NCBI RefSeq assembly: GCF_001586775.1
Contig: NZ_LQXS01000002.1
Location: 558,001 to 622,000, forward strand
DNA length: 64,000 nucleotides
Direction of reading: 5' to 3'
Origin: Sphingobacterium populi
Lineage (GTDB): Bacteria; Bacteroidota; Bacteroidia; Sphingobacteriales; Sphingobacteriaceae
The notes below the pieces were generated by a model. That model made no database searches. It saw only the letters and a program-made list of their open reading frames with translations, and was not told the DNA's origin. Shown one piece after another: positions 56,807 through 64,000 of the stretch. The position numbers and the translations under genes are program-made. Every line of letters begins with the position of its first letter. Within the stretch, counting starts at the first letter, position 1.

Positions 56807-59800
56807 ATGGCAAATACACCACAGACTTTGTCCACTTATGTTGTTGCGATCGGCGCATCCGCAGGCGGTTTGGAAGCAATTCATGACCTTTTTGATCGTA
56901 TTCCCTCCGATATTGATGTCGCCTATGTGCTGATTCAGCATCTTTCATCAGATTACAAAAGCCTTTTGGTCGAGCTAGTCTCTAAGCATACGCATATGAA
57001 AGTCGTCGAGGCGACCGAAGGAAAGCTTGTAGAACCGGCTTATGTGTATGTTATTCCCAACGACAAATTGATTAGTATTAGGGCAGGACGATTGCATCTG
57101 GAAAAGAAAGGTGAAAAAGTACCGAATAATGCCATTGACAATTTCTTTTTAAGTCTGGCAAAAGACAAAGCAGAGCGAGCAATCGCAATAGTATTGTCGG
57201 GCACTGGGCAAGATGGTACCAAAGGGATTGAAGCGATCAAAGAAAATGGTGGCTTAGTCATCGCGCAGCAACCGGATACGGCCAAATTCGATAGTATGCC
57301 AGTAAATGCTATTGCTTCAGGCGCTGTAGATTTTGTAGTGCCCACCTCCGAAATGTACGACAAAATTACAGCGCACATCACGTCGGCACCCATCCGAGAA
57401 GTAGAAAATGGCGGCATCGACGTACAAAGTCTGGATAAGATTTTTGACTTAATTTACCAGCGCACCGGGCACGATTTCTCGCTCTATAAGACACCTACCA
57501 TCTTTCGGCGAATTGGACGTCGGATGAAAGAGTTAAATATCGAGCTGACCAAAGAATACGTCGAGTATCTATTAGAGAATAAGCAAGAAATATCTTTGTT
57601 AAGCAAAGATTTCCTAATCGGAGTGACACGCTTTTTTCGAGACGAGGCTGCCTTTAAAATAATCAAAAGCAAGGTCATTCCCGAACTCGTTGCACGTAAA
57701 GACGATGGCGATACAGTCAAAATATGGGTGTGCGCCTGTAGCACGGGTGAGGAAGTATATTCGATAGCTATTTTGATTGATCAATACCTGCAAACGATCG
57801 ATAAACATATCGAAGTAAAAATTTTCGCCTCCGATATTGACGATGCCAGTCTGGATATTGCTTCAAAGAATAGCTATCCCGAGTCGTTTATAAAATTTAT
57901 ACCCGACGTCATACTCGAAGATTATTTTATCCACGATGGCCAACGCATATCGGTTGTTCCGCACATTCGTAAGCAGATCGTATTTGCAAAACACAACGTT
58001 ATTAAAAGTCCGCCTTTTATCAAGAACGATCTGATATGTTGCCGAAATATGTTGATCTATATGAACAGCATATTACAGCAAAAGATACTTACAACTTTTC
58101 ACTACTCGCTTAATACCGCCGGTTTTCTTTTTCTAGGTCCGAGTGAGACTATTGCTCCCATCAAAGATGGTGTTACAGAAATTAGCGGCAAGTGGAAAAT
58201 CTATCGCAAAAGCGGAATCATTCCTCGACCAAACGATTTTCCTTCTGGTGGCCGTACCGACAATTCTGGTCGTTTTTCCATGCCGATAAGGCAAAAGATC
58301 AAAGTGTCGGCCGAAGAGCAATTTCAGCGATTTCTTGTAGCACAATATGGCTACGTGGGCGTTTTTATCGATCGCAATTTTGAAGTGCGTGATACAGTAG
58401 GAGATTACCGTCGCTTTCTGGCGCTGCCCGACAAAAAGTTTGAGGTCAATTTATTGAAGATGGTGCATAAAGAACTATCTTTTATGCTGAGTAACACCAT
58501 TCGGTCGGTATGGAAAGAGAACAAAACCGAATCAATAAAAAGAACCCGTTTACGCAGAGGCAACGAAGATGTCTATGTGAATATCGATGTGTGTCCGCCA
58601 AGTGATGAGGTTGCACAACCCTATACATTGATCGTATTTAAAGAAATTGAAGCGGATCTCGTGGCGCCGCAATACATCGTGCCAATAGATGCCAGTGAGC
58701 AGCAGACGGGTTATGTGATGGAATTGGAAAACGAACTCAGCGAAACCCGATCTAATTTGCAGATCGCCGTGGAGGAAATGGAGACCACCAACGAAGAATT
58801 GCAATCGAGCAACGAAGAGTTGATTTCGGCCAATGAAGAACTGCAATCCGGCAATGAAGAATTGCAATCTCTAAACGAGGAGTTGCATACGTTGAACGCA
58901 GAGCACCAGCAAAAAATCACCGAACTCATTGAGCTTAATGACGATTTAAACAATTATTTTAAAAGCGTTGATATTGGCCAGATTTTTCTGGATAGAAACG
59001 GGCATATTCGCAAATTCAACCCCGCAGCGGTAGAAATGGTCAACCTCATCGAAGCCGATATAGGTCGCCCGATCAGTCATATTTCCAATAATATCAAATA
59101 CGATCATTTCTTACAAGATATCAATGATTCGTTGACGCAATCGAATTTCATAACCGAAAAAGAAATCGAGCTTCGTAATAGCAGAACCTGTCTGATGCGC
59201 ATAATGCCTTATACCAAAATAGATGGCAAGAAAGATGGAGTCGTTATTACATTCATTGATATCACGACGTTAAATGAGCAGAATAATATCATAGCCGCCG
59301 TATTCAGCGCGAGTCTTAGCGCAATTCTTATTTATAAACCTATTCGATCCAGCGCCAAACATATAATAGATTTTGAATGCTTGGCAGCCAACAAAACAGC
59401 CATCGCTATATCTAATCGGAAGGAAGATTCACTGTCAGGATTGAAGCTAAAAAATCAACTATCTGACCTGATGGACAACAATCTGTTGGATAGGTTTAAA
59501 GGAATTTATGCTAGTGACGATCATTTGGAAACTGAAGTACAGCTCAATAATCAAAATTGGTATATCGTGACAGCTTCCAAAATGAATGATATGTTGGCTG
59601 TAACATACACCGATGTCACCGAGCGCAAAAAGAATGAACAAAGTCTTAAGAAGAACTTCAATGAACTAGTACATACACGTGAATCGCTCAAAGAACTGAA
59701 TAACCAGCTCGAAAACCGAGTTAGAGAGCGTACATCAAGTCTTGCTGAGAGCGAAAATCGCTTCAATCTCGTATCCATGGCGACCAACGATACTATCTGG

Positions 59801-61231
59801 GATTGGGATTTGGTGAATAATGTTATCTGGCGAAATCAAAACTTTGATAAAATGTTTGGATTTGAGCGAGAAGACCATACAGAAAGTACAGGATTTTGGT
59901 ATGAACAGATTCATCCGGAAGATCGACAGCGAGTAAAAGATAGCGTGCACAAGGCGATAAATGAACAAGAAGAAAACTGGTCAGCAGAATATCGGTTTGC
60001 AAAAGCAGATGGGAACTACGTCGAAGTTCTTGATCGAGGAAGCATACAATTAGATTCTAATGGTGTACCGTATCGAATGGTCGGCTCGGTCATCGATGTT
60101 ACGCGACTTAAAGAGGCAGAATCCGACAAACAGGAGCTAAAAGATTTTGTGTTGCGACAGCAGAAGGAGTTTTATGAGCTATTCGCGCATGTACCGGCGT
60201 TGATATCCATACGGCGCGGTAAGAAGCTGACATACGAGTATACCAATACGGCGTTTAATCAGTTTTATGCAGATCTGCCTTTCCAAGGCTTGAGCACGCG
60301 CGAAGCACACGCTACAGCCGTTGATCAAAAATTGTATCAGGCAGACGCACAGATACAACAGGAGGGAGTCGCGCTTTCTGGTAAAGCACTTCCAATCGCT
60401 AAGTATGACAAGCAAGGTAATGAAATAGGCAAAGCTTGGTTAGATTATCTCTTCACACCAGTCTTTAACGAGAAAGAAGAGATTGATGGGGTCGCGTTTT
60501 TTGGTTTTGAAGTAACCGAACTTGTGAAAGCGCAGCTAGCGACTAAAGATCTTATGCGCCGCAAAGATGAATTCATGAGCATTGCTAGTCATGAATTGAA
60601 GACACCACTGACCAGCTTAAAAGGGATGCTCCAAATTGCCATGCGCTACATCAATACAGATAAATCGAAGTCAACTATAGAGGAGTTTGTGGGTAGGAGT
60701 TTGAAGCAAACCGATAAGCTCACCTTCTTAATTAACGATCTGCTTGATGTTACCAAAATTCATGCTGGTAAGCTACAGCTGAATTATAGTGAATTTAATA
60801 TTGCCGAAGTACTTGCAGATTTGGTGAGTAGTCTACAGGCGGAAGATCATTCGTTGGCTATCGACGTAGATTCTACGACGGAGATCATGGTCACAGCCGA
60901 TCAGTATCGTATCGAGCAGGTCATTAACAACTTTTTATCAAATGCTATTAAGTATTCGCCTGACTCAAAGGATATTGTTGTACAACTTGTAAAACAGTCC
61001 CAGCAAAAAGTATACTTATCGGTAAAAGACTTTGGTATCGGAATACCGGCGGATAAGCAAGATTTTGTTTTTGACAGGTTTTTTAGGGCCGAAGAATCCA
61101 ACAATTACTCAGGCTTGGGACTAGGGCTGTATATCTGTAAAGATATCATTGAGCGGCATGGCGGCACGATTGGTTTGTATAGCGAAGAAGGCCGTGGATC
61201 CACTTTTTGGTTTACACTACCATTAGCTTAA
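56807..61231 (+). CDS. CheB-CheR-PAS-histidine kinase fusion
   Basis: 1474 residues. 1-190: CheB methylesterase with Ser18 (GASAGG), His45 and Asp136 (GTGQDGTKG), no receiver domain. About 205-480: CheR methyltransferase, SAM motif CACSTGEEVYS. About 640-715: coiled coil of repeated NEELQS units. About 720-945: PAS domains. About 985-1240: two more PAS domains. 1250-1315: HisKA with phospho-acceptor His1262 (SIASHELKTPL). 1360-1474: HATPase with NFLSNAIKYS and GLGLGLYICKD. It likely signals from the phytochrome encoded just upstream. No CheA, CheW, receptor or flagellar genes are nearby, so a role in flagellar chemotaxis is doubtful. Confidence 0.92.
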   Translation: MANTPQTLSTYVVAIGASAGGLEAIHDLFDRIPSDIDVAYVLIQHLSSDYKSLLVELVSKHTHMKVVEATEGKLVEPAYVYVIPNDKLISIRAGRLHLEKKGEKVPNNAIDNFFLSLAKDKAERAIAIVLSGTGQDGTKGIEAIKENGGLVIAQQPDTAKFDSMPVNAIASGAVDFVVPTSEMYDKITAHITSAPIREVENGGIDVQSLDKIFDLIYQRTGHDFSLYKTPTIFRRIGRRMKELNIELTKEYVEYLLENKQEISLLSKDFLIGVTRFFRDEAAFKIIKSKVIPELVARKDDGDTVKIWVCACSTGEEVYSIAILIDQYLQTIDKHIEVKIFASDIDDASLDIASKNSYPESFIKFIPDVILEDYFIHDGQRISVVPHIRKQIVFAKHNVIKSPPFIKNDLICCRNMLIYMNSILQQKILTTFHYSLNTAGFLFLGPSETIAPIKDGVTEISGKWKIYRKSGIIPRPNDFPSGGRTDNSGRFSMPIRQKIKVSAEEQFQRFLVAQYGYVGVFIDRNFEVRDTVGDYRRFLALPDKKFEVNLLKMVHKELSFMLSNTIRSVWKENKTESIKRTRLRRGNEDVYVNIDVCPPSDEVAQPYTLIVFKEIEADLVAPQYIVPIDASEQQTGYVMELENELSETRSNLQIAVEEMETTNEELQSSNEELISANEELQSGNEELQSLNEELHTLNAEHQQKITELIELNDDLNNYFKSVDIGQIFLDRNGHIRKFNPAAVEMVNLIEADIGRPISHISNNIKYDHFLQDINDSLTQSNFITEKEIELRNSRTCLMRIMPYTKIDGKKDGVVITFIDITTLNEQNNIIAAVFSASLSAILIYKPIRSSAKHIIDFECLAANKTAIAISNRKEDSLSGLKLKNQLSDLMDNNLLDRFKGIYASDDHLETEVQLNNQNWYIVTASKMNDMLAVTYTDVTERKKNEQSLKKNFNELVHTRESLKELNNQLENRVRERTSSLAESENRFNLVSMATNDTIWDWDLVNNVIWRNQNFDKMFGFEREDHTESTGFWYEQIHPEDRQRVKDSVHKAINEQEENWSAEYRFAKADGNYVEVLDRGSIQLDSNGVPYRMVGSVIDVTRLKEAESDKQELKDFVLRQQKEFYELFAHVPALISIRRGKKLTYEYTNTAFNQFYADLPFQGLSTREAHATAVDQKLYQADAQIQQEGVALSGKALPIAKYDKQGNEIGKAWLDYLFTPVFNEKEEIDGVAFFGFEVTELVKAQLATKDLMRRKDEFMSIASHELKTPLTSLKGMLQIAMRYINTDKSKSTIEEFVGRSLKQTDKLTFLINDLLDVTKIHAGKLQLNYSEFNIAEVLADLVSSLQAEDHSLAIDVDSTTEIMVTADQYRIEQVINNFLSNAIKYSPDSKDIVVQLVKQSQQKVYLSVKDFGIGIPADKQDFVFDRFFRAEESNNYSGLGLGLYICKDIIERHGGTIGLYSEEGRGSTFWFTLPLA

Positions 61232-61547
61232 AAATTCGACTCTGAATTATATAGTTAAATGAATCCTCCGTACGGTTACCGTGTCGGATCGCTACTCTAT
61301 TTGCTAAAATAGCGTAATCTGGCACAATTAACATTTCATTAACAATGTATTGGGAATTTGTTCACAAGTTGATCTCCTATTATACTTTAAATTTACCCTA
61401 ACTAATACGAATTTGTTATCGACCTAAACTATTTGCTGCCTATGAATTAAATCTACACCAACTAAAACGTTTTAACATTTTATTGGAATTTGCAACTTGA
61501 TTGTTTTTTCAAGTTTTTCCGACCTAATTAAACCAATCACATCAATA
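61232..61547. other. 316-bp susC leader region
   Basis: No gene. A 7-bp A/U-rich hairpin AACTTGA/TCAAGTT (61494-61515) followed by T residues stands about 30 nt before the susC start and might attenuate it. No consensus TAnnTTTG promoter was found; TATTTG-like fragments are one or two bases short. Confidence 0.35.
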
Positions 61548-64000
61548 ATGAATAAACTACACAATTTATTGCGTAGCCAGAGTCGAATGCGCTCGAGGCT
61601 ACTGGTAAGCGCGTTTTTGACGCTGCTCATGTTATTTACTACAGGTATATCATCTGTCTTTGCACAGACACGTGCGATCAGCGGTGTCGTTAGTAGTGCT
61701 ACCGACCAAGCTCCTCTGGTAGGTGTTACAGTACGTGTAAAAGGAGGTAATACAACAGCTGTGACCGATGATAATGGTAATTTCACCATACAAGCATCGA
61801 CTAATGATGTTTTGCAATTTAGCTACATTGCTTTTCAACCGCAGGAGGTACGAGTAGGATCCTCATCTCGTCTGCAAGTAGTATTGCGTACGGACAATAG
61901 AAGTATGGACGAAGTTGTCGTTGTTGGCTACGGTACAGCTCGTAAAAGTGAAATCACAGCTGCATCTACAACGGTGAAGGCTGAGGATTTTCGCCAAAGT
62001 GCCGCACGTAATGCGATGGATTTATTGCAAGGTAAAGTTGCCGGTTTGCAAATCTCTCGAAGTGGTGGAAACCCAAATACTGGAGTAGGTATACAGCTTC
62101 GTGGAGCTACATCAATTGCAGGAACTAATTCACCACTAATCGTTATTGACGGTATACCAGGTGGTAATCTTGATCTATTACAGCAAGAAGATATTGAGTC
62201 GATGACTGTATTAAAAGACGGTTCTGCTGCTGCGATTTATGGTACACAAGCTAATGGAGGTGTTATCTTGGTAACTACCAAAAAAGGTGTTCCTGGAAAA
62301 ACTAGGTTTGATTATGCTACTTATGTGAGTAAAGACATATTGCAGCGTGAGCCTGACTTTATGAATGCGGCAGAATACCGTCAAAAAATTGCAGAAGGAA
62401 TTATTCCTGAAAGCCAAGATTTTGGTGCAAATGTTGACGCCATAGAACAATTGGTGCGTAGAAATAATGTAAGCCAGTATCATACGTTGGCTATATCTGG
62501 AGGTGGAGAAAACAACAGTTTTCGTGCAAGTACTTACTTTAGAGATTTACAAAGTATTGCAAAAGAAAACGGTCGTCAAGAATATGGTGTGCGCGCCAAC
62601 TTCAACGGCAGAGGCTTAGATAACAAATTGACAACGCAAGTGGACTTTGCGACCAACTTTGGTGAATTTAATTTGCTAGGTGGTGGTAGTACTAATGCTA
62701 ATGATTTGCGTGCTGGCGGTCCTTGGTTATGGGCTTACTCACGTAATCCTACATTGCCAATTCGTAATGAAGATGGCAGTTGGTTTTATGACCAAACGAG
62801 TACTAATGAGGTTGCTCGTTTGTATGAGCAGACTAACAGACGTCAACAACAAACTACCACCATCTCTGGTACTGTTGGCTACGAGATTATGCAAGATTTG
62901 AAATTTAATGTTTTTGGATCAGTGCAACGTAACGGATGGAATGATGGTGCTTACGCAAGCCTTGCATCAGAACCTTCGTTCAAGAATGATCGTGGTCTGT
63001 TAGGTAATGCTTACCAATCTTCTCGTTTAGAGTATAGATATGCCTTTGAACCGACGATCTCCTTCAACCGCATGATCAATGACGTACATTCGGTAAATGC
63101 CGTAGCTGGTTACAGTTATCGTTATGATGTGAATCAGGGATTTGATGCAAGAAACTTGGGATTTCAAAATGATGTGTTTCAGGAAAATAATTTAAACGCA
63201 GGTAACGCTTTAACTCAGGGCTTTGCTTCTATGGGAAGTTATAAGAACGACAATAAAGTTATTGGTTTCCTAGGTCGTTTAATCTATTCTTACGATGGCA
63301 AATATAGCTTCCAAGGAACATACCGTAGAGATGGTTCTACGCGCTTTGGTCGCAATAACAAATGGGGTAACTTTGGTGCTTTAGGTGCCGCTTGGAATAT
63401 TTCTCAAGAAGATTTCATGCAAGAGGTTTCTTGGGTGAATGACTTGAAATTACGTGCAAGTTATGGTGTGACAGGAAATCAGGATATTGCCAACTATATG
63501 TCCTTAGTGACGCTAGGTACGGGTAATAATTATATCTACCCAGATAATGTTTGGCGCCAGACGTACGGTCCAAATAGAAACCCAAATCCAAACCTACGCT
63601 GGGAAACGAAGGTAGAGACCAATATTGGTGTTGACTTTTCATTGTTAGAAGGACGCGTAGGTGGTGCTATCGATGTGTATCGTCGTGATACGAGAGATCT
63701 TTTAGGATCATATACATCCCAGCAACCATCATTGATTTTGGATAATATCTTTACTAACGTAGGAACAATCTCATCTAAGGGTATCGAACTTACCTTAAAT
63801 CTTGTCCCGGTACGCACGCAAGAAGTAACATGGTCTGTTGATATTATTGGTAGTAGTAATAGAAACCGCTTAACTTCGTTCTCTAACGATACCTATAAAG
63901 CAGATTCAAGAACTTTTGGAAACATCGGTGGCTTTGGTGCACTAGGTGACGCTATTCGTACTTTCGAAGGCTCTAGAATAGGCGATTTCTATGGCAAACG
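61548..64000 (+). CDS. SusC/RagA-family TonB-linked receptor, cut by window edge
   Basis: 818 codons to the edge, C-terminal barrel missing. Signal peptide (GISSVFAQ), carboxypeptidase-like beta domain (ISGVVSSATDQAPLVGVTVRVKGG), SusC signature MDEVVVVGYGTARK, plug with QLRGATSIAGTNSPLIVIDGIPGG and VLKDGSAAAIYGTQANGGVILVTTKKG. An outer-membrane importer for glycan, peptide or other large nutrients; the matching SusD lipoprotein gene should lie just beyond the window. Confidence 0.93.
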   Translation, partial: MNKLHNLLRSQSRMRSRLLVSAFLTLLMLFTTGISSVFAQTRAISGVVSSATDQAPLVGVTVRVKGGNTTAVTDDNGNFTIQASTNDVLQFSYIAFQPQEVRVGSSSRLQVVLRTDNRSMDEVVVVGYGTARKSEITAASTTVKAEDFRQSAARNAMDLLQGKVAGLQISRSGGNPNTGVGIQLRGATSIAGTNSPLIVIDGIPGGNLDLLQQEDIESMTVLKDGSAAAIYGTQANGGVILVTTKKGVPGKTRFDYATYVSKDILQREPDFMNAAEYRQKIAEGIIPESQDFGANVDAIEQLVRRNNVSQYHTLAISGGGENNSFRASTYFRDLQSIAKENGRQEYGVRANFNGRGLDNKLTTQVDFATNFGEFNLLGGGSTNANDLRAGGPWLWAYSRNPTLPIRNEDGSWFYDQTSTNEVARLYEQTNRRQQQTTTISGTVGYEIMQDLKFNVFGSVQRNGWNDGAYASLASEPSFKNDRGLLGNAYQSSRLEYRYAFEPTISFNRMINDVHSVNAVAGYSYRYDVNQGFDARNLGFQNDVFQENNLNAGNALTQGFASMGSYKNDNKVIGFLGRLIYSYDGKYSFQGTYRRDGSTRFGRNNKWGNFGALGAAWNISQEDFMQEVSWVNDLKLRASYGVTGNQDIANYMSLVTLGTGNNYIYPDNVWRQTYGPNRNPNPNLRWETKVETNIGVDFSLLEGRVGGAIDVYRRDTRDLLGSYTSQQPSLILDNIFTNVGTISSKGIELTLNLVPVRTQEVTWSVDIIGSSNRNRLTSFSNDTYKADSRTFGNIGGFGALGDAIRTFEGSRIGDFYGK

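Noticed and set aside
58780..58900. Tandem DNA repeat (AACGAAGAA-like units)
   Set aside because: It encodes the NEELQS coiled-coil heptads common in CheB/CheR-PAS fusions.
1..64000. CRISPR arrays, prophage or insertion sequences
   Set aside because: No regularly spaced direct repeats, transposase-like genes, phage structural genes or terminal inverted repeats were noticed.

Overview
The window is a gene-dense chromosomal segment of a Bacteroidota bacterium, most likely a Sphingobacteriaceae member (Sphingobacterium-like). The evidence is a SusC-type receptor, a fimbrillin-type lipoprotein, FabV, DUF5606 and DUF1543 proteins, moderate GC, weak Shine-Dalgarno sites, and many -7 boxes of the Bacteroidota form TAnnTTTG, several with a TTG about 18-22 nt upstream. 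The genus is inference. I see no prophage, insertion sequence or CRISPR array.

Layout. 1-6.5 kb: a cut-off secreted MORN-like protein, an SDR plus FAD dehydrogenase pair, and a secreted GH78 rhamnosidase. 6.5-9 kb: a promoter-hairpin unit that looks like a small RNA, then a two-gene radical SAM/UDG-like DNA-associated pair. 8.9-16.6 kb, all on the minus strand: MetNIQ methionine uptake, a gamma-glutamyltransferase, the NAD(P)HX repair enzyme and a HerA-like ATPase. 16.8-23.3 kb: RlmB, an isoaspartyl peptidase/asparaginase, a thioredoxin-like protein, an Fsr-type exporter, a DEAD-box helicase and Rpe. 23.7-33.8 kb: two different aconitases in tandem, DUF5606, a cyclophilin, RadC, an M14 peptidase and RmuC. 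33.9-38.8 kb: tRNA-Arg(CCG) and a His-rich protein/TonB receptor/lipoprotein locus that probably handles a transition metal, next to XerD. 38.9-48 kb: FabV, an efflux MFS protein behind a structured leader, a DUF1543/GH1/sugar-porter group, a YeiH-type transporter, an LLM oxidoreductase and a DUF2721 protein. 48.7-64 kb: a membrane histidine kinase converging on a LuxR-type regulator, a 57-residue protein ahead of a fimbrillin-like lipoprotein, an acyltransferase, a kinase-less bacteriophytochrome followed 13 nt later by a 1474-residue CheB-CheR-PAS-histidine kinase, and the start of a SusC gene.

The most interesting system is the phytochrome plus CheB/CheR/kinase pair, which looks like a light or redox input split from its output. 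Five genes (metI, herA-like, asparaginase, TonB receptor and its lipoprotein) are each broken by what looks like exactly one missing base. Restoring one base gives full-length proteins in all five, so consensus errors are at least as likely as real gene decay.
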